Shown here: positions 16,975 to 26,596 of the stretch, in pieces | Numbering within the stretch: position 1 is the first letter of the stretch | How the letters are laid out: each line of letters begins with the position of its first letter | From: an uncultured Clostridia bacterium | GTDB taxonomy: Bacteria; Bacillota; Clostridia; TANB77; CAG-508 | Direction: 5' to 3' | Length of the DNA: 64,000 bases | NCBI GenBank assembly: GCA_934130975.1 | Contig: CAKOYU010000003.1 | Span: 1-64,000 of the forward strand | Notes under the pieces: model-generated | Database searches by the model: none | Seen by the model: the letters and a program-made list of their open reading frames with translations, nothing else | Told to the model about the DNA's origin: nothing | Made by a program: the position numbers and the translations under genes

Positions 16975-18582
16975 CTATCTTTGCATTAACCCTTTAACTT
17001 TTATCATCTTTTCCCTTAGTTCTTTATTTTTTTGTTTTTTATTTTTCTCACTTTTTATTTTGGTTGAAGTTTGTTTTAACATTTGATCTAATCCGTTTAA
17101 CTCTCCTAAGAGTTCTGTTATCTCATTTAAATAGTTCTGCTCATTACTATATTTTTCAATTTTTTCTATTTTTTCAAGTTGTCCTTGATACTGTTCTATT
17201 TCTTGTCCTTCTGTTGCTTCTACATTGGAATCTTCTATAGTTTTTTCATCTATTTCTGGTCTCAGTCTTTTTTTATTTTTTTCCTCACTAAGATTATAAT
17301 TTTCTACTTTGATTCCATCAACAATTTGATTTCTATCTCCGACATTTTCATATATTCCATCATATTTTTCCCATTCTTCAGAACCTAAATTCTTACTATA
17401 TTCTATAATTTTTTTAGCTCTTGTTGGATGCCTTAGTTTTCTTAATGCTTTTGCTTCAATTTCACGAGCTCTTTCTCTTGATACATAAAATTGTTCTCCT
17501 GTTTCTTCTAGAGTTTTTGGTCTCCCATCTTCTAGTCCAAATCTTGATTTCAAAACCTTTTTCTCTCTTTCTGTCAAAGTATCTAGCACCTCATTCAAAT
17601 CTTTATTAGCAACCATTCTTTCTGCCGCTATATCAGTTTTTATTGCATGTTCGCCCAAAACATCTTCTTCTCTATCTACATATATCCCATTTAAAATCTG
17701 TTTTCTATTCTCTTCTTCTATTCTTTCATCATCTAGTAACTCATTAATCATTTCTTCTTCATACTCACTATCTGATTTTTCCAGACTTTCTAAGCTTTCT
17801 GAACTATGAATATTTATATAGTTTTTTAAGCTATCAAGTCTTTTATTACTAATTCCTAATAACTCTTTAATTTCTTCATCTGTAGGTGTTCTTTTCTCAC
17901 TCTTTAACATCTCTTCTTCAATCACTTGTAGTCTTTTCCATTCTCTTCTTTTTTGATCACTATTGTTGTCCATTTTTCTCCACTGTTTACTAGGACTATA
18001 TCTTATTCTTGAAACAGCATATGTAGAAAACTCATAGCCACACTCAACATCATATGCATCAACAGCTGTTATTAAACTTTCTAATGCAATTTGTTTTAAA
18101 TCATCTTCTTCAAATCCTAAATCTTTTATCTCATTTCTATATTCTTTAAAAACTGTCCATACTGCTAACCTCATATTATGTTCAATCAGTTTATTTCTTA
18201 TATTTTGATATTCCTCAGATTCTTTATCTACACCGTCTTTTTTCATATTCTTTAATTTCATAAACAAATTACGTTGCTCTTCTTTATCTAATGGTTCTGG
18301 AAGTTTTATTTCTTCAAGTTTATCTAAATATTCATAATTTTCTAATTCTCCACTTAGAGTAATATTTGATCCTCTTATTATAATGTCATTTTGACTAGTC
18401 CATTCAAATGCAAAATCATATTCTTTATCGTTTTTACAAATATTTAATATTTTATTTATCGTTATTTTTCCTTTTACTGTTTGGTCTTTAAGCTTTTTTA
18501 CTATTTCTTCTTTTCTTTCATCAGTTAAATTTATATCATCATCTAAGTCTTCATCTACATATTCATAGTCTTCAACCTTCAT
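16975..18582 (-). CDS. Sigma-70-family factor with aberrant region 2.4 and long coiled-coil tail
   Basis: 535 residues. Residues 1-125 hold an acidic start and a region-1-like part. Region 2 (about 125-205) keeps LKQIALESLITAVDAYD and EFSTYAVSRIRY, but the usual WWIRQAI-type promoter-melting segment is replaced by SRIRYSPSKQWRK. Region 3 is near 235-260 (TPTDEEIKELLGIS). Region 4 (about 335-395) is close to primary sigma factors: TLTEREKKVLKSRFGL and VSRERAREIEAKALRKLRHP. About 135 residues of Gln/Glu/Lys-rich coiled coil follow and are absent from normal sigma factors. It likely directs RNA polymerase to promoters with a consensus -35 but a different -10, or is inactive. It is third from the end of an operon with a helicase. 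Confidence 0.8.
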   Translation of the reverse strand: MKVEDYEYVDEDLDDDINLTDERKEEIVKKLKDQTVKGKITINKILNICKNDKEYDFAFEWTSQNDIIIRGSNITLSGELENYEYLDKLEEIKLPEPLDKEEQRNLFMKLKNMKKDGVDKESEEYQNIRNKLIEHNMRLAVWTVFKEYRNEIKDLGFEEDDLKQIALESLITAVDAYDVECGYEFSTYAVSRIRYSPSKQWRKMDNNSDQKRREWKRLQVIEEEMLKSEKRTPTDEEIKELLGISNKRLDSLKNYINIHSSESLESLEKSDSEYEEEMINELLDDERIEEENRKQILNGIYVDREEDVLGEHAIKTDIAAERMVANKDLNEVLDTLTEREKKVLKSRFGLEDGRPKTLEETGEQFYVSRERAREIEAKALRKLRHPTRAKKIIEYSKNLGSEEWEKYDGIYENVGDRNQIVDGIKVENYNLSEEKNKKRLRPEIDEKTIEDSNVEATEGQEIEQYQGQLEKIEKIEKYSNEQNYLNEITELLGELNGLDQMLKQTSTKIKSEKNKKQKNKELREKMIKVKGLMQR

Positions 18583-18610
18583 TTTTCCCCTCTTTTCTTA
18601 ATTTTTTCTA

Positions 18611-21343
18611 TCAATGACTAATTTCTCGATCATTAATGTTTTTTATGTTTTTCACGTATTGTTCACATGTTTTTCTAAAATTTTTTTTGTTATTAAATAT
18701 GTCATTTAATATTGTTATTTCTCTATTACCAAGTTTTTCTATACATTTTTCTTCGTATTCAATAGCTATCTTTTTTTCATCTAAATCACTACTATTAGAT
18801 AATGCTTTTCTTTCATGTACCTTAAAGAATTCTGTATTTTCTAAAATCACTCTTTTGATTTCATTCTGTTCTAGTTTTTCTGCTGATAATTTATATATAA
18901 TTTTTAGTGGTTTATATAATTGACTATTTTTATCTTTTTTTATTAAACTAAACATTTTCTCTACATTTTCATCTTGTGAATATATATTAAATCTATCAGC
19001 TAAATCTTTTTCTTTTATATCTGTACTTTCTCTTGATGGATACTGTCCATTATGTTTTGTCATAAATTCTACTAGTTCTATTATAAATTCATTAACTTTG
19101 TTACTTTGTTCAATACTTGCATAACATGTATCAAATTGTTCTTTTTCTATATATCTCATTTTTCTACAAAAATTATTTAATGGCTCTTCTCCAAGCTTTT
19201 CTAATATTTTTTTATATTCTTCCATCTTAAAAGCCTCATATTTAAGCTGAACCAATTTCATATCTTTTGGCTTTAACTCCCTAATAATATTCATTATTCC
19301 TGTTTCTTCTAATCGTTCTGGATTGTCATTAATGTGTTTTTTCAAATATGTATTTATTTTATTCATTAATTCATATCTTACTTTTTGCTTTTCTTCAACA
19401 TTTTTTTGTTTTATAGCATCAGATTGATTTAATAATTCAAATAGTTTTATGTTCTCTTTAATATCATATCGTCTTATTACCTTTTTAATAGCCATTTTTA
19501 AATACCCTGGAATCTCTTTTTTATTATCAATATAATTCTGTGATAATTCCATAATTTGATTTAAGTCATTTATATCAATTTTTTTATCAAATAAAACCTT
19601 TTCCCAAGCATTCAACTGGATTTTCTCTTCTAAACAAACTCTCTTTAATTGATCATCTGTTTTTTGGTCAATTTCAACTATTTTATATAGATATTTTTTT
19701 GTCAAATTTTTTTCATCTTCACTTTCAGAATCTAAGTCTGGTAATCTATGATTTTCTTTCACAAATTCAATAACTTCATTTATACAATTGTTATATGTTA
19801 AATTGATTTTCTCCTGAATGCTACTGCAATCATTTAATAATTCTTGCCTTTCTTCTATTGTCATAGATATTTTCTCGGGTAATATAATATTTAATTGTAA
19901 TAATCTTTCAAATTGTTTATTATTTACAAAAGTATCGTATCTAGCAATTATTGTATATGCTTTTTTAGTATTTTCATTATTAAATAACTCAAAAGCATTT
20001 CCTCCATCTTTTATATATTGATTTAATATATCTATTGAATAATCAATCTTCGATTCAATAATTTTTTCTTCTGTTACTTCTTCTCTTATCTTTGATAAAT
20101 TATCTAATATTTTCTTTGTTTCGTCCATTATTTTAAATTTTTTCAACACTTGTTCATATTTTTCTTTATTTTCTGGGCACTCTTTACTTCTTTTTTCAAA
20201 TTCGTCATGTAATTCCTGATAGAGTCTTTCGATAGCCATATGATTCTTAAAATTGTTTACTAAGTCAAAAATCTTTATTTGTTTATTTCTTCCTGAAAAT
20301 GATAGAACTCTTCCTATTTGTTGAAAATAAATTATTGGTGATGTAGTTCGTCTCAACATAAATATACCATCTATGTCATCAACATGTACTCCCTCATTTA
20401 ATATATCTACACATAAAAGAACTGAAATTCCTTCTTTATCTTCATTAAAATCATCTAATGTTTGCTGATTTTTTTCTTTTGAATTAGTATCTATTCTTGA
20501 ATGCACCTTATACTTTTTTATTGGACCTATATCTTCAAACCAGCTATCTACTTCTGAATAGTATTTTTCTAGTTCTCTTATATTATTACAAAATATTATG
20601 TATTTTCCATCTTTGCTTTTTATATATTTATTTACTAACTGTTTATTATCTAATTTCCCATTGTTTATTTGTTTTTCTATTTTATCTAACTTTTCTTCTA
20701 GCTTTTCTTTTTTCTTTGTTGGAAACATCCTTTTTAATTTTGACTTTATACTTTGTAATGTTGGTCTACAAGCTATTTTAGAATTAATATATGTTGGAAC
20801 AGGCAGTAATCCTTCAAGCATTGCTTCTGACAATGATAATGTTGATGCAACATTTCCATCAAATATCTCCTGTGTCATATTTCTTTCATTATCTAAATAT
20901 CTAATAGGAGTAGCTGTTAAGCCTATAAATTTTTTTCCATCATTTCTTTCTTTTAATAGCCTTTTAAGTTGCTTTATTTTTTGATATGTCTTTTCGGCTC
21001 CTGTCCTATGATATTCATCAAATATAAAACCATCATATTGTTCATATAGTTTTTCCATATCTTTTTCTAGTAAATTGTGATATATCATAGTATCTATATT
21101 AATATCATGAGGTGTAATTCCTATTTTATAGCAACTTTTTAACAGCTGATCTATAATAGGATATGTTGGCGCTATATATAAATATTTTTTATCTCTATGT
21201 TCATATAAATATTTTAGGACAATAAATGATTTTCCAGTGCCTGTTGCATGATTTATAGTTGTGCATTTACTATTTTTTAATGCTTCTATCAGCTTTTGAT
21301 ATGCTATTTCATTATGTTCAAACAATAATACTTTACTACTCAT
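18611..21343 (-). CDS. Superfamily 2 DEAD/DEAH-type helicase with long alpha-helical C-terminus
   Basis: 910 residues. The helicase core fills about 1-400: Walker A HATGTGKS (about 32-39), APTYPIIDQLL (motif Ia), DEYH (about 110, an unusual DEAH box), LTATPIR (motif III) and QQIGRVLSF (motif VI, about 340). It resembles the restriction-subunit/UvrB-like SF2 ATPases. The remaining 500 residues are helical. They include three spaced segments (near 530, 640 and 770) such as VIEFVKENHRLPDLDS and LVEFMTKHNGQYPSRE that look like degenerate helicase-associated repeats. No nuclease motif is seen. The RBS is aaaggagggg, 17 bases after the preceding gene. Probable DNA or RNA translocase with unknown target. 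Confidence 0.82.
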   Translation of the reverse strand: MSSKVLLFEHNEIAYQKLIEALKNSKCTTINHATGTGKSFIVLKYLYEHRDKKYLYIAPTYPIIDQLLKSCYKIGITPHDINIDTMIYHNLLEKDMEKLYEQYDGFIFDEYHRTGAEKTYQKIKQLKRLLKERNDGKKFIGLTATPIRYLDNERNMTQEIFDGNVASTLSLSEAMLEGLLPVPTYINSKIACRPTLQSIKSKLKRMFPTKKKEKLEEKLDKIEKQINNGKLDNKQLVNKYIKSKDGKYIIFCNNIRELEKYYSEVDSWFEDIGPIKKYKVHSRIDTNSKEKNQQTLDDFNEDKEGISVLLCVDILNEGVHVDDIDGIFMLRRTTSPIIYFQQIGRVLSFSGRNKQIKIFDLVNNFKNHMAIERLYQELHDEFEKRSKECPENKEKYEQVLKKFKIMDETKKILDNLSKIREEVTEEKIIESKIDYSIDILNQYIKDGGNAFELFNNENTKKAYTIIARYDTFVNNKQFERLLQLNIILPEKISMTIEERQELLNDCSSIQEKINLTYNNCINEVIEFVKENHRLPDLDSESEDEKNLTKKYLYKIVEIDQKTDDQLKRVCLEEKIQLNAWEKVLFDKKIDINDLNQIMELSQNYIDNKKEIPGYLKMAIKKVIRRYDIKENIKLFELLNQSDAIKQKNVEEKQKVRYELMNKINTYLKKHINDNPERLEETGIMNIIRELKPKDMKLVQLKYEAFKMEEYKKILEKLGEEPLNNFCRKMRYIEKEQFDTCYASIEQSNKVNEFIIELVEFMTKHNGQYPSRESTDIKEKDLADRFNIYSQDENVEKMFSLIKKDKNSQLYKPLKIIYKLSAEKLEQNEIKRVILENTEFFKVHERKALSNSSDLDEKKIAIEYEEKCIEKLGNREITILNDIFNNKKNFRKTCEQYVKNIKNINDREISH

Positions 21344-21360
21344 TTATGCCCCTCCTTTGC

Positions 21361-23853
21361 TTATATTTCTAATTCATCTATTGAATTATTTCTGTCCTCT
21401 TTTTGCTGTTTTAATGTATATTTCATTACTTTTTTACTTTCTTTATATTTTTTTATCATTTGTTTTACTTCTTTTCTTTTCTCTTTCTGCTCTGTTATTA
21501 TTTTCCTCAATTTTTTTATATCTTGTATAACTTCTGAACTAGGTTCATCACTTTCCAAAATAGTATTGTTTAACTTTTCTTCCATTTCTTGAATTTGACG
21601 TCTTAATGTTTTTCTTACTTCTTTTAGATTACTTATAATTTGTTTAACATCTTCTATATTTTGTTCTTGTTCTATAATGTCATTTGTTGCTTCCTTTATT
21701 TCAGTATATTCTGTAATTTTTTTACCTTGTACTTCTTTTTCTGTTTCTATTTCTTGTTGTGGATTTTCTAATGTTTCAGCTGAATTATCTTGAATTTCTT
21801 CATTCTCTTGTATTTTATCTACTTGCTCTTTTTTAGTCAAATTCTCAATTTGCACTGAAATTTCGTCAACTTCTTTTTGATTTATGTTTTTATTTTTCAA
21901 TAATGCCATTTTTAAAATTTCATTAATATCTTCATTTTCTAAATCTTGTATATCTGTATTTGCTATAATTTCATCTATTTGTTCTTTTACTTTAATAGCA
22001 CTATAGTAATACTCTCCTATCTTTATTACCATTCCATCGTCAGTTTTATTTTCGTCTAATTTTGTGAAAATATTATTTGATATTTCTTGTTGTTCATCAC
22101 TTAATTCTATTTCTTTATTATCTTGTTCAATATAATACTCATTGTCTTTTATTAATCCTTGTCCTTTAATTTTTCCTAATTCGTCCAAAACTTCTTTTTT
22201 GCTTATTCCATATCTAGCCATTAAACCAGGTTCTGATAGAAATAATTTTCCATTTATTTTTCTTTTTTCTTTATCTTGTACTATTAATGGATCATTTTGT
22301 TGTTTAAAAAGATTAATTCTCATATTTAAATTTTTGTTATTACTTGTAAAAAATTTGTTTTTTCCTGTTTTTGCTAAATCATACAAACCATTTTCTATTA
22401 ATAAATCCATATTATTTTTTATATTTTTTGCATTCCCTTCAAATGCTACTCCTATATTATGATTTGTTAAATCTATTTTATATTCTTTTAAAACATTATA
22501 TATTGCTTCCATCTTATCTGATTTAGACACTGTAAGAAAATTTGGATATTCACTAACAAGTTCTTTTACATTAATACCTAATTTGTCTATTTCATCAAAC
22601 ATTAACATTATATCAATTGCTTTTTCTGTATTACATCCTAATAATGTATTACATCTATAAAAAATATCTGTTCCAATTCCATATTTATTTGTTTTTATTG
22701 TTTCTATTATTTCTTTTATTGATTCAGGATTTCCCTTTTTTAGAATTGTATCTAGTTTAATCCCTTCTGGATTTATTCCTTCTTCTCTTAAAACTTCTAT
22801 CATCTTTTGTTCTTTTTCTTTATATGGCAACTCTTCTATTATCTCTTCTTTTTCTTTTTGAACACCAGCAATTGCTATTTTATATCTTTGCTTATCATCT
22901 TCTGAAAGTTCATCAACATTAACATTTTTTAATAGTTCCGGACTAGCTTTGGAAAGCAAGTATACATCTCCTAAACGTACTCCATCATAATCTTTTACAT
23001 CATATTTTTCTTTTACATCTTTAAGATTTCCTTTCCATCCCATATGCACTCCAAATTGTCCATATCCTGGAACGTCAAATATAATTCCATCATCTAATAT
23101 TCCATAATTATATTCTCCATTATTATTTTGTAATTCCTTTAAGATTTTTTTTATATATGAATTTTTTTCTTTAAACATCCATCTAGATGCATTAGCACTA
23201 TACTTTAAATATTCATCTTTATTAAATTTTCTAACTTGCTCTTTTCCAAATTTTAGGACTAATTTTTGCATTGCATTTTTTCTAATTCCATCTGTTTTAG
23301 AACTTAGCATATCTTCTATATCATTTTCACTTGACTCTATGTCTAACTGAGGATACTTTCTATATAGCATATCTTTAAATAATGATTGATATTGATGCGC
23401 CATTCTATTCAGTGCTTGAAGGTTTATCATCTGTTTTATAATTAAAGGATTTTTTTCAAAATCTTCTGAATACTGATTCCAATCCTTAATTAATTCATGA
23501 AAATTATCTTTATTTTCATTAGCTTTATCTTCACTAAAATTTTCTGTAGCAAAAAATAAATCTAATAGAGCCTCATGTCTATTTTCTTCTAATTTCTCAC
23601 TTGGAATACTTGGAACACTTTTCATTTCATTGATATTATCAATTATATTATTCATATTAAATTTAATATTTTTACATTTTTCCTTATCTAATCCATAATA
23701 ACTAATTAAAAAACACTGCTCGTCTGTAAATCCAGATTCGTTTTCATATTCTATTAAGCCTTCTATTACCCCTTCTAGTTCATCTATTTTTTTTTGATTT
23801 CTTTTCTCTTTATCATGTTTTTCTTCAACATATCTATATGAATATTTTCCCAT
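21361..23853 (-). CDS. Large helical protein of unknown function in the sigma-helicase operon
   Basis: 830 residues, no known family recognised. It has a charged coiled-coil start (about 1-35). A mixed helical part follows (35-300) with a GY-rich stretch near 265 (FDVPGYGQFGVHMGW). Then come helical-repeat-like segments (about 400-560) of the form LVSEYPNFLTVS and LLIENGLYDLAKTGKNKFF, spaced about 40 residues and mildly reminiscent of mTERF-type repeats. A winged-helix-like piece (about 555-590, MARYGISKKEVLDELGKI) precedes a Gln/Glu/Lys coiled coil from about 640 to 830. It sits just upstream of the helicase with 17 bases between. A nucleic-acid-binding partner of the helicase is a guess. 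Confidence 0.65.
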   Translation of the reverse strand: MGKYSYRYVEEKHDKEKRNQKKIDELEGVIEGLIEYENESGFTDEQCFLISYYGLDKEKCKNIKFNMNNIIDNINEMKSVPSIPSEKLEENRHEALLDLFFATENFSEDKANENKDNFHELIKDWNQYSEDFEKNPLIIKQMINLQALNRMAHQYQSLFKDMLYRKYPQLDIESSENDIEDMLSSKTDGIRKNAMQKLVLKFGKEQVRKFNKDEYLKYSANASRWMFKEKNSYIKKILKELQNNNGEYNYGILDDGIIFDVPGYGQFGVHMGWKGNLKDVKEKYDVKDYDGVRLGDVYLLSKASPELLKNVNVDELSEDDKQRYKIAIAGVQKEKEEIIEELPYKEKEQKMIEVLREEGINPEGIKLDTILKKGNPESIKEIIETIKTNKYGIGTDIFYRCNTLLGCNTEKAIDIMLMFDEIDKLGINVKELVSEYPNFLTVSKSDKMEAIYNVLKEYKIDLTNHNIGVAFEGNAKNIKNNMDLLIENGLYDLAKTGKNKFFTSNNKNLNMRINLFKQQNDPLIVQDKEKRKINGKLFLSEPGLMARYGISKKEVLDELGKIKGQGLIKDNEYYIEQDNKEIELSDEQQEISNNIFTKLDENKTDDGMVIKIGEYYYSAIKVKEQIDEIIANTDIQDLENEDINEILKMALLKNKNINQKEVDEISVQIENLTKKEQVDKIQENEEIQDNSAETLENPQQEIETEKEVQGKKITEYTEIKEATNDIIEQEQNIEDVKQIISNLKEVRKTLRRQIQEMEEKLNNTILESDEPSSEVIQDIKKLRKIITEQKEKRKEVKQMIKKYKESKKVMKYTLKQQKEDRNNSIDELEI

Positions 23854-23886
23854 TTACTCTCCCTTTCATACTTTGCTAAAAATAAA

Positions 23887-23923
23887 AGTAGAGTAATGAA
23901 TTTTTTTCATTACTCTACTTTTC
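23887..23923 (-). terminator. Strong hairpin between two operon genes (terminator or attenuator)
   Basis: Sixteen-bp perfect stem aaagtagagtaatgaa/ttcattactctacttt followed on the minus strand by attttt. It lies between the small gene ending at 23934 and the 830-residue gene starting at 23853, with no clear promoter after it, so read-through may set expression of the rest. Confidence 0.8.
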
Positions 23924-23933
23924 CTCATTGGCG

Positions 23934-24167
23934 CTATCTCAGCTCTTTTATCTCTTCTTCTATTAAAGAGACTTTTTCATTCAACTCTTCTTCTGAAATT
24001 CCCCTACTCATTTGGAATTTCAGCTCTTCAAGAATTGTCTGAAGGCGATTGTTTACTTCAAGATTTTTTTCTAATTCATAAGTATCTTTCGCCTTTCTGT
24101 TAGAAATTTTAATTGCTTCTTGTCTTATTCTCTTTATTCTTTCATCAATTGTTTTAGAGTTATTCAT
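23934..24167 (-). CDS. Small coiled-coil protein upstream of the sigma-helicase operon
   Basis: 77 residues, not recognised, predicted to be one long charged coiled coil (heptad-like ERIKRIRQEAIKIS, LEELKFQ, LNEKVSLIEEEIKELR). The start is supported by aaggagg 7 bases upstream. It has its own promoter at 24210-24238 and is followed by a strong hairpin, so it may be made in excess over the downstream genes. Confidence 0.65.
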   Translation of the reverse strand: MNNSKTIDERIKRIRQEAIKISNRKAKDTYELEKNLEVNNRLQTILEELKFQMSRGISEEELNEKVSLIEEEIKELR

Positions 24168-24209
24168 TTGAATCCTCCTTATATAAGCAAAACCAATGGT
24201 TACATAATT

Positions 24210-24238
24210 ATTATATCATATTTCTTTTATAAAAGCAA
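24210..24238 (-). promoter_or_regulatory. Promoter of the small coiled-coil gene and operon
   Basis: TATAAT (24210-24215) and TTGCTT (24233-24238) with 17-nt spacing, 43 bases upstream of the ATG. A second TATAAT-like box lies farther upstream. This is the only plausible promoter before the sigma-helicase operon. Confidence 0.6.
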
Positions 24239-24388
24239 AGTATTTATATATTTTTTTCAATTATATCAAATAACAAAATTTAAGTATATATTTTTCCTAA
24301 TTTGTAATGTAAATTTAATATAATTGTAATAATTCTGAAATATTGTAAAAACATCATAAATGAGTTGAAGTTTTACTTATGTTATATA

Positions 24389-24424
24389 TAAAAATAGACA
24401 GAAAACCCCAAAAGTCCTCTGTCT
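24389..24424 (-). terminator. Terminator of the por operon
   Basis: Minus-strand hairpin agacagagga/ttctgtct followed by attttta, 27 bases past the porB stop. Confidence 0.75.
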
Positions 24425-24450
24425 TATTTTCCGTCAAAATAATTTGACTA

Positions 24451-25404
24451 TTATTCTCTATTAGTAATCTCTTCCAAATCAAGAAGTTCTTGCCATCTCT
24501 CATCAACAACTCTTTGGAACTCTTGAATCATCCATTCATTACCAGGTTTAAACATGTGTTTAAAACGTTTTTGTGGACGTAAGAATTCTTCTATTGGAAG
24601 TTTCTTAGCTGGTTTATATGTTATTTTATATTTTCCATTAACTACTTCATATAATGGCCAATAACATGTATCAGCTGCTAATTTGTTAATTTTCATTAAA
24701 TCTTCTGTTGGATATCCCCAACCTCTTGGGCATGGTGCCATAACATTTAAAAATGCTGGACCTTCTGTATACAATGCTTTTTCAGATTTTTCATATAAAT
24801 CTTTAAAGTTTGTCATTGCAAGTGTTTGTGCAACATATGGTATATGATGTCCTACCATAATTTTTGCCAAGTCTTTTCTTTCTTGCATTTTTCCAGGAAC
24901 AACTTTTCCTGCTGGAGAAGTTGTTGTATCTGCAAATTTAGGTGTTGCTGATGAACGTTGGATTCCTGTGTTCATATATGCACCATTGTCATAACATACA
25001 TATACCATGTCATGACCTCTTTCCATTGCTCCAGATAAACTTTGTAAACCTATATCATAAGTTCCTCCATCTCCACCAAATGCAATGAATTTTGTATCTT
25101 TATCTTGTGGTAATTTTCCTTGTTTTTTCATTGATTTATATGCTGCTTCTGCCCCTGCACATGTTGCACCTGCACATTCGAATGCTGTATGTATAAATGA
25201 ATCTGTCCAAGCTGTATATGGATAAATAAATGTAGATACTTCCATACATCCTGTTGCATTTGCTACTACTGCATGGTCTTCTGGTTTTAATGCTCTCATT
25301 ATCATTCTTGATACTACTGGAGCACCACATCCAGCACACATTCTGTGTCCTTCTGTAAATCTTGAAGGTTTATTTGCCATTACTTCTTTTAAATTATATG
25401 CCAT
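24451..25404 (-). CDS. porB: Pyruvate:ferredoxin oxidoreductase, beta subunit
   Basis: 317 residues. It binds thiamine diphosphate and completes the oxidative decarboxylation of pyruvate to acetyl-CoA with reduction of ferredoxin. CAGCGAP (about 23-29) supplies cluster-ligating cysteines, and FGGDGGTYDIG (about 109-119) is the start of the thiamine-diphosphate motif, with CYDNGAYMNTG about 20 residues on. Length is typical of the beta chain of four-subunit archaeal/clostridial-type enzymes. It is the last of four genes, with 1 base between porA and porB. Confidence 0.96.
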   Translation of the reverse strand: MAYNLKEVMANKPSRFTEGHRMCAGCGAPVVSRMIMRALKPEDHAVVANATGCMEVSTFIYPYTAWTDSFIHTAFECAGATCAGAEAAYKSMKKQGKLPQDKDTKFIAFGGDGGTYDIGLQSLSGAMERGHDMVYVCYDNGAYMNTGIQRSSATPKFADTTTSPAGKVVPGKMQERKDLAKIMVGHHIPYVAQTLAMTNFKDLYEKSEKALYTEGPAFLNVMAPCPRGWGYPTEDLMKINKLAADTCYWPLYEVVNGKYKITYKPAKKLPIEEFLRPQKRFKHMFKPGNEWMIQEFQRVVDERWQELLDLEEITNRE

Positions 25405-25405
25405 C

Positions 25406-26596
25406 TTACTTTTCCTCCCTTCTTAATCCTAAATATCTATATGGATCTCCAATTTCTCCAGTTTTTACTATTTCTGCTAAATCTGTATATACTGATTCTA
25501 ATTGTTTTTCAGTTGTATCTCTTCCACCAATTCCATATACGTAATTTACCATTGGAACTTGTTTTTTGTTTACATACATTGCTGATGTTACATCTTCAAA
25601 TAATGCTCCACCTGCTGCATTTAAAGAATCTGCTTTATCTAATATTGCAACTGCTTTTAAATGTGCTAATGCTTCTGCAACTTCTTCTGCTGGGAATGGT
25701 CTATACATTCTTATTTTTAATAGTCCTGCTTTTACGCCTTGTTCTCTTAATTTATCTACAACCGCTTTTGTTGTTCCTGCAGTTGAATTCATACATACTA
25801 TTGCAATTTCAGCATCTTCTAGTTTATATTCTTCAAAAAAGTCATAATGTCTTCCTGTCCAATGTTCAAAATCTATTGCAACTTCTTTTATTATTTCTTT
25901 TGCTTTTTTCATTGCTTCTGCTTGTTGTGCTTTGTGTTCAAATAAATATGCTTGCAAATCTAATGGACCAACAGCTATTGGTTCATCTCTATTTAATAAA
26001 TAATGTTCTGGTTTATATTGTCCAACAAATTTCTTAACATCCTCATCATTTTCTAATTGAATATTTTCAATTGAATGTGATGTTATAAATCCATCTTGGC
26101 ATACCATTAATGGTAATAGTATATCTTTATGTTCTGCTATTCTATGTGCCATTAACATATTGTCATATGCTTCTTGGTTATTTTCGGAAAATAGCATTAT
26201 CCATCCTGCATCTCTTACTCCCATTGCATCTGAATGATCATTATGTATATTTAAAGGTCCTGAAACTGCTCTATTTACTAATGCCATTACTATTGGCAAT
26301 CTTAAACTTGATGCTATATATATCATTTCCCACATTAATGATAATCCATTTGCTGATGTTGCTGTCATAGCTCTTGCTCCAGCTGCTGATGCTCCTATTG
26401 TTGCAGACATTGCGCTATGTTCACTTTCTACTGCAACAAATTCTGTATCTACATCTCCATTTGCAACAAATGTAGAAAAATATTGTGGTATTTCTGTTGA
26501 TGGTGTTATTGGAAATGCTGCAACTACGTCTGGATTGATTTGCTTCATTGCAATTGCTGTTGCTTCGTTTCCACTTAATCTTTCTCTTATACTCAT
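25406..26596 (-). CDS. porA: Pyruvate:ferredoxin oxidoreductase, alpha subunit
   Basis: 396 residues. The N-terminal domain carries AAFPITPSTEIPQYF (about 28-42) and FVAVESEHSAMSATIGASAAG (about 53-73), typical of the pyrimidine-binding half of 2-oxoacid:ferredoxin oxidoreductases. A transketolase-C-like domain ends the chain. It pairs with PorB to form the active site. Its ATG overlaps the porD stop region (both genes share 26596), so translation is coupled. Confidence 0.96.
   Translation of the reverse strand: MSIRERLSGNEATAIAMKQINPDVVAAFPITPSTEIPQYFSTFVANGDVDTEFVAVESEHSAMSATIGASAAGARAMTATSANGLSLMWEMIYIASSLRLPIVMALVNRAVSGPLNIHNDHSDAMGVRDAGWIMLFSENNQEAYDNMLMAHRIAEHKDILLPLMVCQDGFITSHSIENIQLENDEDVKKFVGQYKPEHYLLNRDEPIAVGPLDLQAYLFEHKAQQAEAMKKAKEIIKEVAIDFEHWTGRHYDFFEEYKLEDAEIAIVCMNSTAGTTKAVVDKLREQGVKAGLLKIRMYRPFPAEEVAEALAHLKAVAILDKADSLNAAGGALFEDVTSAMYVNKKQVPMVNYVYGIGGRDTTEKQLESVYTDLAEIVKTGEIGDPYRYLGLRREEK

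Noticed and set aside
25441..26037. A 198-codon plus-strand frame opposite porA
   Set aside because: Leucine-rich shadow of porA; the minus-strand protein is a clear family member.
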